A stretch of DNA of 43,615 nucleotides. Source: a virus. The DNA lies in IMG/VR virus record IMGVR_UViG_3300031576_000113, positions 1 through 43,615 of that record. The stretch is one strand, 5' to 3'. Positions 22,836 through 33,116 of this stretch are shown here, in pieces (position 1 is the stretch's first letter; each line of letters begins with the position of its first letter). The notes below the pieces were generated by a model. It saw only the letters and a program-made list of their open reading frames with translations. It was not told where the DNA came from and searched no databases. The translations under genes and the position numbers were made by a program.

Positions 22836-25391
22836 ATGGCCAGGATCGAGGAGTCGTTGGATGGCGGGTTGTGGACTTCGCCCGACCCCGCGATGCTCGA
22901 CAAGGGGCAGCTGTCCGGGGTTCAGAACGGGGTCTACCTGCCGGGCAAGGGGGCGCTGCAGAGAGCCCGGGGCAGGTCGGTGTTTGGTACGGCTTCGGCT
23001 GAGGGCGTGGACGTTGTAGGACTGCGGGACATGGAGTTCGACAACGGCGACCACTACCTGGTGGCGATCGCTTCGACCACCGCCTTGACCGCGGTGGTGG
23101 CAGACACCAACAACTTCATCTCCGCGACGGCGTTCGATTCCAGTCCGTCTCAACTGGAAGTCGCCCACTACAGGAACCGCTTCTACCTGCTGCCTGGGAC
23201 TTCGGCAGACGCCAGCGCCATCGGCACCAACAAAGTGGCGTATCTAAGCGCGACTGCTGCCGCCAACCCGATCCAGTTCCGTCAGCACGGCATGCTGCCG
23301 GTGATCGCTGCGCCGTCGGCCTCAGCCTCGGCTGGGACGTTCTCTCAGACGGTCACGGGCTACTACGAGTACTGGACCACCGAGGTGGCCAAGGTTGTAC
23401 AAGACGGGTCCCCGATTTTGTTGGAGTCTGCTTTTGCCGCCGACACCAACCCGACCACGGTATTCGTGTCCAGCACCGGCATGGCCCCGGTGATCTCGAT
23501 GCCAGCGATCAGGAACTCGGGGTTCACCACTCACTGGAGGGTCTACCGCAGCACCAAGAAGGACAAGGAGTCCGACCGCCGCTTCCCGACCGGGTTCATG
23601 ATCGGAGAGGCGTCCACGGCCACCGCCAACCAGACCGACACCTCAACGGTAGCTTCGGCCGCGGCGTTTCCAGCTAGCTTCAACTCTAGCGCTCCGTTCG
23701 CCAGCTTCGCCTCGGCTTCCAGCATGGCGTCTGACAACACGGCTTACGCCTCTGCCACAGTTGGAGGGCTGGGCTTTGAGATCTCTCAGGGATGTTACGG
23801 TTTCAACTTCGGCGGGTTCTCAGGGTCGGTAAAGGGCATCAAGGTGGAGGTGGAGGCCTACGCCACGGCGGCGGGGATGCTGCCGGTGCCGGTGACGGTT
23901 AAGATCGGGAATCGCAGAACTGACGGGTCGTTTGGTCTTTACTCTATATCCCCACAGCCGAGATTCGCGGCCAAGTCGGGGCTCATCACCAGCAGCAGCT
24001 CGGCGTCTCCTACCCTTATCACGCTGGGAGGCGAGGCGGACAGATGGTTCGCATCGAACAACCCGGAACCGATGAAGGACATTGATTTTGGCAGCGACTT
24101 CATGGCGGTGGTGTCGCTGTCCAAGCCTGGGGCTGTGGTGGGGGTGGACTTCGTCAGGACCACGGTCTACTACTCGGGCTCGGTGGACTCGACGGTGGTG
24201 TTCCCCACGGTGGTCTACACCTTCGGCGACATCGTCTCTCAAGTCGCAAAGAACCATCCTCCCAGCAGCGCCAGCACCGGGGATCTGTTCGAAGACTCGC
24301 TGGTGATCAACGACGTGGACAACCCAGCCTTGATCCGCTGGAGCTTCCCAGGGGAGCCGGAGTATTTCCCGCCGACTTACTTCCTGGACTTCGAGACCCG
24401 AGAGAACGACCGAGTACGGCTGATCCGGGTAGTCAACTCTCAGCTGGTGGTGATGCTCGATTCTTCGGCATGGCGGGTGAACTACCTGCCTAGCGAGCGC
24501 GACTCCAGCTTCGACAGGGGCAAGGCCGTTGCGCCGATCTCTCGTACTTACGGCTGCGTGAACCCGATGTGTGCCTGTACCTTCTCGATGGACGGATCTA
24601 CTGAGTTGCTGGCGTTTGTGAGCAACAACGGTATCCATGTTACGGAAGGCTACAGCTTCGACACCCAAACTGACGGCCTGGACTGGCGCGGCGTGATCTC
24701 TTCGTCGTCCACTTCGACGCCAATCTGCTTGATCAACGACCGGGAACGGCAGGAACTGGTGTTCTACTTCCAGAACGACTCGTTCACCAACGAGACCTAC
24801 AAGGCCCTGCACCTGAGCTACGCGCCCGAGCACCTGACCCTGGGACCAGACCGCAGACCTAAGCTCAAGATCTCGGGGCTAGTGAACCTGCGGAACTTCG
24901 ACTCGGGGACTTCTGGCAGAGCCAACCTCAAGAGTGCCTGGCCGGTGCAGAGAAGCAACGGGGTCACGGACATATACCTGGGCTACGGCGGGGCCAGCAC
25001 GGCGACGGCTGCAGGGGCTGGGAAGGTCTACCGTGAGACAGGATCGACGATCCCGGCCCAGGACGACCGGCTGGCCTATGTGACCCGCAGGATGTACGAA
25101 GCGGGGCTTTCAAACGAGTGGCGGTTCGACGATCTTTTCGGCTACTGCGGCAGTTACGACGGTGCGCCGACCATCAGTTACACCTTGCTGGGCTGTAAAA
25201 CCGATGACACCGGAGAGACCACCGGCCCGTCGAAGTCTAAGACGCTAGCCGGGCAGAAACTCCACCACGTCAACTTCGCCTTTGGCAGCGAGGGTATCCG
25301 GGTGTCGGCGGTCGTGACGGCGTCAGCGTTCGCTCAAGAGAAACTGGTGATCGATGGAGAAGGCTTCGGCCTTCAGGATAGCGGAAGATGA
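22836..25391 (+). CDS. Tail nozzle or hub protein (likely)
   Basis: 851 residues. A longer frame from 22659 exists, but MARIEESLDGGLWTSPDPAM at 22836 is the natural start. The sequence is beta-rich throughout, with repeated Ser/Thr/Ala strands and a segment around LIRWSFPGEPEYFPPTYFLDF, typical of nozzle (gp10/gp12-like) proteins with beta-propeller folds. No Shine-Dalgarno precedes it, which fits displacement of the original leader by the HNH insertion. Confidence 0.65.
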   Translation: MARIEESLDGGLWTSPDPAMLDKGQLSGVQNGVYLPGKGALQRARGRSVFGTASAEGVDVVGLRDMEFDNGDHYLVAIASTTALTAVVADTNNFISATAFDSSPSQLEVAHYRNRFYLLPGTSADASAIGTNKVAYLSATAAANPIQFRQHGMLPVIAAPSASASAGTFSQTVTGYYEYWTTEVAKVVQDGSPILLESAFAADTNPTTVFVSSTGMAPVISMPAIRNSGFTTHWRVYRSTKKDKESDRRFPTGFMIGEASTATANQTDTSTVASAAAFPASFNSSAPFASFASASSMASDNTAYASATVGGLGFEISQGCYGFNFGGFSGSVKGIKVEVEAYATAAGMLPVPVTVKIGNRRTDGSFGLYSISPQPRFAAKSGLITSSSSASPTLITLGGEADRWFASNNPEPMKDIDFGSDFMAVVSLSKPGAVVGVDFVRTTVYYSGSVDSTVVFPTVVYTFGDIVSQVAKNHPPSSASTGDLFEDSLVINDVDNPALIRWSFPGEPEYFPPTYFLDFETRENDRVRLIRVVNSQLVVMLDSSAWRVNYLPSERDSSFDRGKAVAPISRTYGCVNPMCACTFSMDGSTELLAFVSNNGIHVTEGYSFDTQTDGLDWRGVISSSSTSTPICLINDRERQELVFYFQNDSFTNETYKALHLSYAPEHLTLGPDRRPKLKISGLVNLRNFDSGTSGRANLKSAWPVQRSNGVTDIYLGYGGASTATAAGAGKVYRETGSTIPAQDDRLAYVTRRMYEAGLSNEWRFDDLFGYCGSYDGAPTISYTLLGCKTDDTGETTGPSKSKTLAGQKLHHVNFAFGSEGIRVSAVVTASAFAQEKLVIDGEGFGLQDSGR

Positions 25392-25398
25392 AACCCAT

Positions 25399-25463
25399 GC
25401 CTTGCCTAGCCTGGCCGGGCCAGGCCGTGCCTCGCCGGGCCGCGCCATGCCCCGCCACGCCTA
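25399..25463. repeat. Perfect GCCNN array, 13 units
   Basis: Thirteen uninterrupted pentamers GCCTT, GCCTA, GCCTG, GCCGG and so on, i.e. GGCNN on the minus strand. It fills the space between the nozzle stop and the fibre start. First three bases fixed, last two variable, in every unit. Confidence 0.9.
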
Positions 25464-25496
25464 GGCTTGATCTGCCCGTAAAGGCTATCGCGTCCC

Positions 25497-28397
25497 ATGC
25501 GTAATTACCAGGGTATTAGTCCCGAGACCTTGCCGTCTCCCGACGCGCGCGACTTTCAAAACCGCCTGCGCGCGATGCTGGGGCACATCGACTACTTCCT
25601 AACTGACGCCAGTTTCGGCTTCAACCGCATCATCCTGGGGCAGAACCCTGACGGGTCTGGAGACCCATTGGGTGGGGACGCGGACGGCGGGGTGTTCTTC
25701 AAGCTCAGGGGCAGGCCCGAGAACCAGATCGGCCACGGCGGGACTGGGGACGCTGGGAGCCTGACCGTGTCCTCCACCTTGAGCGGGGTGAAGGGCAAGA
25801 TCTACCTGGGGACGGCTCTAGGCTCGGCCTTCGACGAGGCCAACGGTAGGCTAGGAGTTGGCACAGCGTCTCCGAGCGCGACCTTGCATGTCACCGGGTC
25901 TCAGCAAAACGACATTACGCTGCGCCCGGCCGGGACCCGGATTGTAGTTGGCGCGGAGTGGGACTGGCGCGGCCATGACGGCGGGACGGCGCTGGAGACC
26001 TACGTTGACGAGTCTACGGCCGACGACAACGACTACATCAAGGTCAAGGTTGACGGTACCGAGGACCAGTTCTCAGCGGTACTGCTGCTGCCAAGCCCAA
26101 GTTCTACTCCAGCGGCCTCCAACTCCCACGTCCTGAGAGCCAGGTATCGCAGAACTGGGACCGGTGGTACGGCCGGAAGCCCTCCAGATTTTGGCACCGG
26201 GCCAGGTATCGACGTAGCGATCTACAAGAGCGGGATCTTGGTGGCGGGCGGCACTTACATCAGCGTGGCAGAGCCCGAGCCTTCGGGCAGTTTCACCTTG
26301 GTGGAAGCGACGCTCAATGCCACCCAGATCACCAACCTCGGCGACTACCAGAACCTGGAGATCTGGTGCAACTGGACTGGTAGTTCGGCTGGAGTGGTGG
26401 CTGGTTCTGAGATGCAGTTGTCGTGGATCGAGTTGGACTGTGGCGCGGCAACTTCGATCACAGATGTCGTCCGCTTCGATGACGGCAGCGTTGATTACAG
26501 TCCGGTAGTCCGGCTCAACTCGTCATGGAAGACGATTGCCCCATCAAGTGGCACCAACGACCTGAGCCAGTGGCTGGCCAGCGACGGCACGACGGTGATG
26601 CTGGGGGTGAACTCTTCCGGGGACGTTCACGGCGGCCCAGCATCGGCGAGCCTTAACCTCCTGACCAACAGTGTCAACAACTCCACCACCGCCCGCATCC
26701 AGCTCACCTCTAGCCCGGATGTGGTCTTCGATATTCCGACCGGCACGGTGAACCCCATCACCATCGGCCTGGGGCTCGTCTCGGGCTCTTTCACCGGACT
26801 ATCTCTGGCCATGGCCTTGAACTCGACGGGCGGGAACCCTTCCAGCCTGATCGTCAACAACGACGGCGGCTCGGCCTCCAGCGTCCCGTTCATCATCGAA
26901 AGGCACGCATCCCAAACCGCCGACCTGACTCGCTGGCGTGATGATGACGGCACCACCATCCTGAGTTACATCGACGCCAACGGGGTCTACAACGGCCCCA
27001 TCGTGGCGACCACCATCTCGGTGATCGACAACACCTTCTCGATCCTGGACAACCTCGACAACACCAAGGTCGCCCAGTTCCAAGTCTCGGGGCTGACCAC
27101 CGCGACCACGCGGACCTACACCTTCCAGGACGGCAGCATGATCCTGGCGGGCACCGACTTTGCCAACAGCTTCACCCAGACCCAGACCATCACCCAGCCA
27201 TCGATCGGGGCCAACGCCCTGGAGCTGAGGCTGCTGGCGGGGGCCACCAAGAACTTCCTGGAGTGCTTCACCTCGACGCCTCAGACGGCGTTTTGGGTCG
27301 GACCCACCGGGCATACCGAGATTCTGCTGCGGTCCGATGTTGTGGGGCTGATCATCCGCGCATTCTCTCCTCAGGCCGAGGATTTGATACGAGTCGATAA
27401 CAGCGCCGCCACGCGGCTGTTCCAGATCAACTCAGCCGGCGCGACCTCGGTTCGGCCTGAGGGCACCAACGTCGCCCTGACCGTGCGCCGGTCCAGCGGC
27501 GGCAGTGCCGACACCCAGCGTTGGGACAACTCCACTGGCACCATCACGGCGCTAAAAGTTGATTCATTAGCAAGGATTGTTGCCGCCCCCGACGCCCTCA
27601 CGGCTACGGCAACCGGAAGGATCAACTCCTACCAGACCAGCTTCACGGGGACCACGTACCTGTCCAGCACCACCGGGACCGGCAATAGCTCGGGAGCAAC
27701 CTTAGGCGCGGTTCGCATGAACGCCGCATGGTCCGAGGTTACCCAAACGGACGGGGTGGGTGCTTACACGGTCCAACGCATCAACGCAACCGTGGACAAC
27801 GGGGTGAGCGGAACGCTGCTGGGCCTGGACTGCGTGATCGACATTGATGAAGATTCGGTTCTGGGCGGTGGAACCTATAGTGGGCAAGGGCTTGCTTTCC
27901 AAGTCAGCTCCAGCGGCAGCACGAACGTTGGCGCTCTGATTGGGGCCTCGGGCATCACGCTCCACCAGTCGTCCGGAACTTGCGCCAGCCAGATTGGGTA
28001 CCAGTGCATCGTACGCAGCCAAACTGGGGCTGGCAAGACCACCGACATGAAGGCGGTTGTAGGCGACTGCCTCTCCAACGCCGCCATCGGTACCTACACC
28101 GGGATCTATTCTGGGATGCCGACGATGGGGGGCGGGGCGGTGTGCGACCTTGTCTATGGGGTATACATCGAGGCGCTCCCGGTGAGCACTGCGGTTACTG
28201 CGGGGTGGTCGATTTATTCGGTGGGCGGCCAGTCCTACCATCCCGGCACCGTCCAGCGGTCCTACAGCCCACTCAGCAACCTTGCTGATACCTTCACCGT
28301 ACTCACGGAGTTCTTCATCACCTTAGTCGCCCACCTCAAGCTGATTTCGTCCCAACGCATCACTCTGGCGGGGACTTCCAGGATGGCGGTCATCTAA
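25497..28397 (+). CDS. Tail fibre or appendage protein
   Basis: 966 residues. A short helical N-terminus (DARDFQNRLRAMLGHIDYFL) that probably attaches to the tail is followed by Gly-rich and beta-rich repeats, with 'VRLGVGTASPSATLHV'-like fibre sequence near 120-135. The C-terminus ends with VLTEFFITLVAHLKLISS, which could be a trimerising segment. No Shine-Dalgarno before the ATG. It probably binds the host surface. Confidence 0.72.
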   Translation: MRNYQGISPETLPSPDARDFQNRLRAMLGHIDYFLTDASFGFNRIILGQNPDGSGDPLGGDADGGVFFKLRGRPENQIGHGGTGDAGSLTVSSTLSGVKGKIYLGTALGSAFDEANGRLGVGTASPSATLHVTGSQQNDITLRPAGTRIVVGAEWDWRGHDGGTALETYVDESTADDNDYIKVKVDGTEDQFSAVLLLPSPSSTPAASNSHVLRARYRRTGTGGTAGSPPDFGTGPGIDVAIYKSGILVAGGTYISVAEPEPSGSFTLVEATLNATQITNLGDYQNLEIWCNWTGSSAGVVAGSEMQLSWIELDCGAATSITDVVRFDDGSVDYSPVVRLNSSWKTIAPSSGTNDLSQWLASDGTTVMLGVNSSGDVHGGPASASLNLLTNSVNNSTTARIQLTSSPDVVFDIPTGTVNPITIGLGLVSGSFTGLSLAMALNSTGGNPSSLIVNNDGGSASSVPFIIERHASQTADLTRWRDDDGTTILSYIDANGVYNGPIVATTISVIDNTFSILDNLDNTKVAQFQVSGLTTATTRTYTFQDGSMILAGTDFANSFTQTQTITQPSIGANALELRLLAGATKNFLECFTSTPQTAFWVGPTGHTEILLRSDVVGLIIRAFSPQAEDLIRVDNSAATRLFQINSAGATSVRPEGTNVALTVRRSSGGSADTQRWDNSTGTITALKVDSLARIVAAPDALTATATGRINSYQTSFTGTTYLSSTTGTGNSSGATLGAVRMNAAWSEVTQTDGVGAYTVQRINATVDNGVSGTLLGLDCVIDIDEDSVLGGGTYSGQGLAFQVSSSGSTNVGALIGASGITLHQSSGTCASQIGYQCIVRSQTGAGKTTDMKAVVGDCLSNAAIGTYTGIYSGMPTMGGGAVCDLVYGVYIEALPVSTAVTAGWSIYSVGGQSYHPGTVQRSYSPLSNLADTFTVLTEFFITLVAHLKLISSQRITLAGTSRMAVI

Positions 28398-28398
28398 C

Positions 28399-29028
28399 AT
28401 GGCGGATATTCAGCTCGCAGTGCAGAGCACCCCGACGACGCCTTCGGCCGGGAATGCCGTGGCCTACGTGGACACCACGTCAAAGGAACTAGCCGTCAAG
28501 GACGCCAACGGGTTCATCCACGGCCGGGTCTCCAACTTCTCGACTGCAGCACAAGTACTCGCGGCTACAACGCTGACCTACATCACCGGATCCAACCTCG
28601 CCATCCCGACCGGGAAGCTCCAGATCGGAACCTGCTTCCGATGGGCGTTCAACATCACCAAGACTGCCGCGGGGGTAGCGAGCAGCACCTACGCCATCGT
28701 GGTCGGCACGGCGGGTACCACGGCCGATACGGCAAGGGTTTCGTTCACCAAGCCCGCCGGCACGGCGGTCATAGACGAGGGGCGGATCGAAGTAGCGGCC
28801 ATCTGCCGTGGGCCGCTGACGGCGTCCGGGGTTATGGTCGGCGAGTTCATCCTGTCCCACACCCTGCAGACCACCGGCCACTACACTCTCCCAAGCCTGG
28901 TGCTCAACACCGTTTCCTCGGCGTTCGACGTAACTACGGCCAACCTGATCGTTGGCCTGGTGGTCACTACCGGAGCGGCCGACGCCATCACCATACAAAT
29001 GGTCCAGGCTGAGGCTTGGAACCTGTAG
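28399..29028 (+). CDS. Beta-rich tail accessory protein
   Basis: 209 residues, starting two bases after the fibre stop. Beta-strand-rich with alternating Thr/Ala/Val; the end VTTGAADAITIQMVQAEAWNL is typical of small beta-sandwich phage appendage proteins. Probably an accessory of the fibre or tail tip. Confidence 0.6.
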   Translation: MADIQLAVQSTPTTPSAGNAVAYVDTTSKELAVKDANGFIHGRVSNFSTAAQVLAATTLTYITGSNLAIPTGKLQIGTCFRWAFNITKTAAGVASSTYAIVVGTAGTTADTARVSFTKPAGTAVIDEGRIEVAAICRGPLTASGVMVGEFILSHTLQTTGHYTLPSLVLNTVSSAFDVTTANLIVGLVVTTGAADAITIQMVQAEAWNL

Positions 29029-29036
29029 GAGTGCCG

Positions 29037-29240
29037 ATGCCAGCAACCGCCATCATCTTCCGCATCACCGACCTAGCGGCACCGAACAACTACGGGTACC
29101 AGTGGAAGGACGACAGCAACCAAGATGACTGGGACACCGTGGTGGCCGGAGTAACCAAGGCCGCAGCATTCACTGCCGTGGCGACCAAGTTCAACAATCT
29201 CCCTGGCGACCTGCAGCGGGTTGAGTTGGTCGGCGGATGA
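29037..29240 (+). CDS. Small hypothetical tail-module protein
   Basis: 67 residues; AGGAG at 29027-29031 sets the ATG. Trp- and Asp-rich first half (YQWKDDSNQDDWDTVV), helical second half. No recognised domain. Confidence 0.55.
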   Translation: MPATAIIFRITDLAAPNNYGYQWKDDSNQDDWDTVVAGVTKAAAFTAVATKFNNLPGDLQRVELVGG

Positions 29241-29318
29241 AACCCCGTCAACCTGAGAGCGGAGTAGAAACCAGAGTGGTTGTAAAGTAAGCTGCCGTCC
29301 GTAAGGGAGGTGGTCTGA

Positions 29319-29879
29319 GTGAACCCGATGCTTTTGTCCATGTTGATGAGCATGGCTCCAGGCCTGCTGTCGAGCTTGTTCGGGGACCCGAAGAAGAAGT
29401 ACCTGAAGCAGGTCGGTCAACTAACTTCTCCCCAGAACGTTGGCCGGCAGACCGACCAGTTCTACCAGCAGGCCATCGCCTCACCGGCTTTCAGTCAGGC
29501 CCAAGGGTCTATCGCTGCTGGGGCCAACCAGGCCTCCAACCAGGTGGCCGCCAACCTCGCTGCCAGGGGTATCGGGACTACCGGGACTGGGGCAGTGCTG
29601 TCTGGGTTGACTCCTAGCCTGGTAGGATCTCAGCAGGCGCAACTTCGTACCTCGGCTCATACCTCGGCCCAGGAACAGGCCCAGAGGGCCATACAGGCCC
29701 AACTAGCGGCTTTGGGTGGAAGCCAGGGTCCGAGTCAGACCCAGCAGATGTTTGGGGTTGGGCTGGAAGCCTTCCTCCCCTACCTGACCAGCCTGCTCCA
29801 GTCTCGTGGTGGTGGGGGCGGGATGATGGGGCCGACTATGGGCCAACCGGGCTTCCAGTATCCGCTAGGTGGGAGATAG
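29319..29879 (+). CDS. Ejection-type internal protein, small (likely)
   Basis: 186 residues from GTG with GGGAGG upstream. Hydrophobic N-terminal helix rich in Met and Leu (residues 1-20), then Ala/Gln/Ser-rich helices, and a Gly/Met/Pro-rich end. This composition matches small podovirus internal (ejection) proteins, which form a channel during DNA delivery. Followed by two larger proteins of similar type. Confidence 0.55.
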   Translation: MNPMLLSMLMSMAPGLLSSLFGDPKKKYLKQVGQLTSPQNVGRQTDQFYQQAIASPAFSQAQGSIAAGANQASNQVAANLAARGIGTTGTGAVLSGLTPSLVGSQQAQLRTSAHTSAQEQAQRAIQAQLAALGGSQGPSQTQQMFGVGLEAFLPYLTSLLQSRGGGGGMMGPTMGQPGFQYPLGGR

Positions 29880-29891
29880 AGGACTAGCGCC

Positions 29892-31208
29892 ATGCCTACC
29901 CCAGCCTTCCCGCTTGGCACCCTGACTGGGAGCATCGAGGGCGACGACCTCTTGATGAGGCAGGAAGCCCTGCGCCAGCAGCAGCAGCGGGAACTCCAAG
30001 CCCAAACTAAAGCCCTAGGACAGCAGGCCCAGCAGGCCCAAACCGACTATACCCAGGCGGCCGGTGCTCCACCACCGGACCTGTCGGCTTTGGCGTTTCT
30101 ATCCTCTCTAGGGGGCGGTATCTCCGAGGTGCTGGGCAACCGCGGAGCAAGCGAGCGAGCGCAGCAGAATGTGGCCCAGACGCGGTCCAGCCAGCTACAG
30201 GCGCGGGCTCAGAACCTCCAGGCGCTAAGAGACGTGGCGCTGCGTAGAGCCGAAGAAGCCCAGCAGGCTGGGGACCTGGAAACGACCGAGAAGTACCGTC
30301 GGCAGTACGAGACTTTGGCCAAGCAGGGCGAGCTGATCAACTCCAACGCCAAGCGGGCTCAGGACTTGGAAGACCGTGAGTTTCAGGCCGAGCAGAGCCG
30401 GCTGGAACGTGTCTCCAGAGAGCGGATCGTCAATACCCGGACTACGTCTTCGTCGGGTGGGGAGGGCGTGGACGCCGACGCTATCGCTGAAGGCATCATG
30501 CGTGGGGACTTGCCTCCGGTGGGGGTCAACCTCGGCCGGGGAGGGACTTGGGCCAAGATCGTCACCAAGCTCTCAAAATCTGGCTACAAACTCGGCAAGG
30601 CCCAACAGGAGTGGCAGGCCGTCCAAAGGCACATAGCGACTCTGAACGGCCGCCAGCAGCTCCAGATTCGCACCTCGGCGACTACCGTGACAGACGCCTT
30701 GGACAACCTGGACGCCCTGAACGATCGGCTTAGCCAGTTAGTGCCCAGAAGCCAAGCTACGCTCTTGAACCGAGGTATCAACACCGCTGCCAGGGAGTGG
30801 GGTGCGGCTGGCCCGGAAGCCCAGGATATTGCTACCCAGCTGAGAGCCCAGACCGCCGACATCATCCCCGAGTTGGCTAACATCTACATGGCGGGCGGGG
30901 TGCCGACTGATCGAGCGTTGAAGTTGGCGCGCGAGACGATCAACGAGAACATGTCCCCCAACGCCTTGAAGGCCCAGACTCGCTTGGCGCGCACTAACCT
31001 CGGATACCGGATCAACGCGATCAAGAACTCGCTACCGATCACCGGCCAGGGAGGTGAGGTTCTGCCCCAAGGCGTAGCGCAGGAACCCCAGACCACCGGC
31101 AACCTGGTGCGGATGATCGACAAGCACGGCAAGGTCCGGGTCATCGACGCCTCGGAAGTCCCCGATGCCATCTCCAAGGGTGGATGGAAACGTGCCCCAG
31201 CCAAGTGA
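29892..31208 (+). CDS. Coiled-coil internal virion protein
   Basis: 438 residues. Gln/Ala/Arg/Glu-rich coiled-coil segments at about 20-60 and 85-180, then a more compact region (QWQAVQRHIATLNGRQQLQ and following). No enzyme motif. The location and composition suggest an ejection or inner-core protein. AGAGGA ribosome site. Its 3' end overlaps the next start by 17 bases. Confidence 0.6.
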   Translation: MPTPAFPLGTLTGSIEGDDLLMRQEALRQQQQRELQAQTKALGQQAQQAQTDYTQAAGAPPPDLSALAFLSSLGGGISEVLGNRGASERAQQNVAQTRSSQLQARAQNLQALRDVALRRAEEAQQAGDLETTEKYRRQYETLAKQGELINSNAKRAQDLEDREFQAEQSRLERVSRERIVNTRTTSSSGGEGVDADAIAEGIMRGDLPPVGVNLGRGGTWAKIVTKLSKSGYKLGKAQQEWQAVQRHIATLNGRQQLQIRTSATTVTDALDNLDALNDRLSQLVPRSQATLLNRGINTAAREWGAAGPEAQDIATQLRAQTADIIPELANIYMAGGVPTDRALKLARETINENMSPNALKAQTRLARTNLGYRINAIKNSLPITGQGGEVLPQGVAQEPQTTGNLVRMIDKHGKVRVIDASEVPDAISKGGWKRAPAK

Positions 31209-32403
31209 GTGGCAGCCTCATACCGAGGTAGCCGAAGAAGACTGGCAGCCTCAAACCGAGCGCACTCCGGTTAGAGAGCACACCCGCTCCCCCAAGAAGC
31301 GTCGGGGGGCAGCGGGTTTCTTGCCTGCTGCTGGTGGCATGGTCGGAGGGATCGTGGGCAAGGCTGCCGGGGTGCCAGCGGTCCCGTTTGTTGGTCCTGC
31401 TGGGCCTATCGGCGGCGGGATACTGGGTGCCGGTGTAGGTGGAGCGGCCGGAGAGGCAGCGGCCCAGCTCATCGAAGGGCAGGGGCCGAACGTAGTGCTT
31501 GGGTTCCCGGGCTTGGACCCGGGCCGGATCGGCGCTCAGTTTGGCCTTCAGGCGGGCAGCGAGGCAGCGGGGTTGGGAGTCGGCAAGCTGGCCCAGATCG
31601 GGGGGCGGCCCTTGATGCAGTGGGCCATCAAGTCCACCCCGGAAGTGGCTCAGGTGGCGATCCGCGAAGGCATCGTCGGCACCCGCAAAGGGCTGCAGAA
31701 GATCCTGACCAAGATCGGCGAGTCGGCGGACAAGACCCGGCAAGTCATCATGACCGCCACCCGCAGAGGTAGTCAGTTCCAGAGCGCAGACATCGCCGTC
31801 GAGATCGGTCGGCAACTGATCCCCGACATCGCTGGGCAAGCCCAGGTCAGCCCGGACATGAGGAAGCTACAGCAACTGAGCGGGCAGTTTCTCGCAGACC
31901 ACCCGGGCATGATCCCGGCTAGCCATCTGCAGGAGATCAAGCAATCGTCCGACGCCATCGCCGGGCCGATCTATGCCCTGATCCTCAAGAAGAAGCCGGT
32001 CACGGCGGTGCAGTTGTTGAAGTACCGCTGGCACAAAGCGCTGGCAGACCACGCCCGTGAACTGCTGGAGTCGATTCCCGGAGTCCAGCAGTCCAACGCC
32101 AGGACCGCAGAGTTGATTCGTGTCAAAGAGGCGCTGGAGCCGGTGGTCAGAAAGGCTCCGACGTTGGGGGCCAGGCTGGCCGGAAGAACCGCTGGGCCAG
32201 CGGCAGGGGCGGCTATCGGTGCGGCGCTGCCCGGAGACTACAGCGAAAGAACTCGACGTGGACTGGAAGGTGCCGTACTCGGAGGGATTGCCACTTCTCC
32301 GGTGGCGCTGTCCTACTTAGCGCAAGGTTTCAACAATCCGCTGCTCTTGGCTCTGCTGCGGCAGTCCCCAAGAGCTTTGACTTCGCAGTCCGGGAACCAG
32401 TAA
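31192..32403 (+). CDS. Ejection-type protein with Gly-rich hydrophobic segment
   Basis: 403 residues from a GTG at 31192 (other starts are possible). The N-terminus is acidic with WQP repeats, then basic (SPKKRR). Residues about 40-85 form a long Gly/Ala/Val-rich hydrophobic stretch that could insert in a membrane; the rest is helical. This fits a protein that crosses the host envelope during DNA ejection. Confidence 0.6.
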   Translation: MPQPSEWQPHTEVAEEDWQPQTERTPVREHTRSPKKRRGAAGFLPAAGGMVGGIVGKAAGVPAVPFVGPAGPIGGGILGAGVGGAAGEAAAQLIEGQGPNVVLGFPGLDPGRIGAQFGLQAGSEAAGLGVGKLAQIGGRPLMQWAIKSTPEVAQVAIREGIVGTRKGLQKILTKIGESADKTRQVIMTATRRGSQFQSADIAVEIGRQLIPDIAGQAQVSPDMRKLQQLSGQFLADHPGMIPASHLQEIKQSSDAIAGPIYALILKKKPVTAVQLLKYRWHKALADHARELLESIPGVQQSNARTAELIRVKEALEPVVRKAPTLGARLAGRTAGPAAGAAIGAALPGDYSERTRRGLEGAVLGGIATSPVALSYLAQGFNNPLLLALLRQSPRALTSQSGNQ

Positions 32404-32431
32404 CCAGGACCGCGCACCGCCAGGACGGCGG

Positions 32432-32451
32432 GGGACACAGGGATGTGTCCC
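32432..32451 (+). promoter_or_regulatory. 8-bp hairpin before the endolysin
   Basis: GGGACACA and TGTGTCCC enclose a GGGA loop. It lies 15 bases before the endolysin ATG at 32467, after the stop at 32403. It may be a terminator-like or leader hairpin; no T-run. Confidence 0.4.
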
Positions 32452-32466
32452 GCGGAAGGGAGCCTG

Positions 32467-32898
32467 ATGTCCAGCAAACTGGAAGATCTCGATCCCGATG
32501 TCCAGGAGATGGCCCAGAAGCTGATCGATGCCTGCGCCGCCGAGGGCGTCACGATCAAGATCACCCACACCCACCGCACCTTCCAGGAACAGTGGGAGAT
32601 CTACCAGCAGGGCCGCTCCAAGCCGGGCAAGAAGGTGACTTCGGCCCCGCCCGGGTATAGTTGGCACAACTACCGGCGCGCCTTCGATGTCGCCATCGTC
32701 TCCTACCCTGGAGACCTGACCCCGCACGATCTCTACGATGGCAACTGGGAGAAGATCGGAACCCTAGCAGAGTCGCTGGGCCTGGACTGGGGAGGGCGCT
32801 GGAAGCATCCTGACAAACCGCACCTGGAGCACCACGGCGGGGAAACCCTGGCGTCTCTGAGATCGGCCTTCAAGTCGGAACTGGAGGAGTTCGCATGA
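32467..32898 (+). CDS. Endolysin, M15-type peptidase
   Basis: 143 residues; the ATG with GGAAGGGA ahead is the likely start (a GTG at 32443 is possible). SWHNYRRAFD gives H67 and D74, and PHLE at 118-121 gives H119: the M15 zinc site (H, D, H). Such enzymes (L-Ala-D-Glu or D-Ala-D-Ala peptidases) cleave the peptide stem of peptidoglycan. There is no signal peptide, so a holin should release it. First gene of the lysis cluster. Confidence 0.85.
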   Translation: MSSKLEDLDPDVQEMAQKLIDACAAEGVTIKITHTHRTFQEQWEIYQQGRSKPGKKVTSAPPGYSWHNYRRAFDVAIVSYPGDLTPHDLYDGNWEKIGTLAESLGLDWGGRWKHPDKPHLEHHGGETLASLRSAFKSELEEFA

Positions 32899-33116
32899 GC
32901 TTGCCACTCCACTGGGAGACCATCATCTCTGCCGCCACCCTGATCGGGCTCGGCGTGTTCTATGGAGATGTGCGGGCGCGGCTAGGCAGGATCGAGAAGG
33001 TGGTGTTCAACGGCCAGTTCGTCGATAAGGAATCGCTTGGCGTCCGCGTCGAAGATGCCGAGCGCGAGCATGCCGAGTTCCGCAGAAGGATCGAGCAACT
33101 GGAGAACAAACCATGA
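32895..33116 (+). CDS. One-span membrane protein with coiled coil
   Basis: 73 residues; ATGA overlap with the endolysin. Hydrophobic segment at about 8-24 (ETIISAATLIGLGVFYG), then a charged coiled coil to the end (Glu/Arg-rich). The arrangement resembles inner-membrane spanin-like or holin-accessory proteins. The downstream lipoproteins support a spanin-type role, but this is inference. Confidence 0.6.
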   Translation: MSLPLHWETIISAATLIGLGVFYGDVRARLGRIEKVVFNGQFVDKESLGVRVEDAEREHAEFRRRIEQLENKP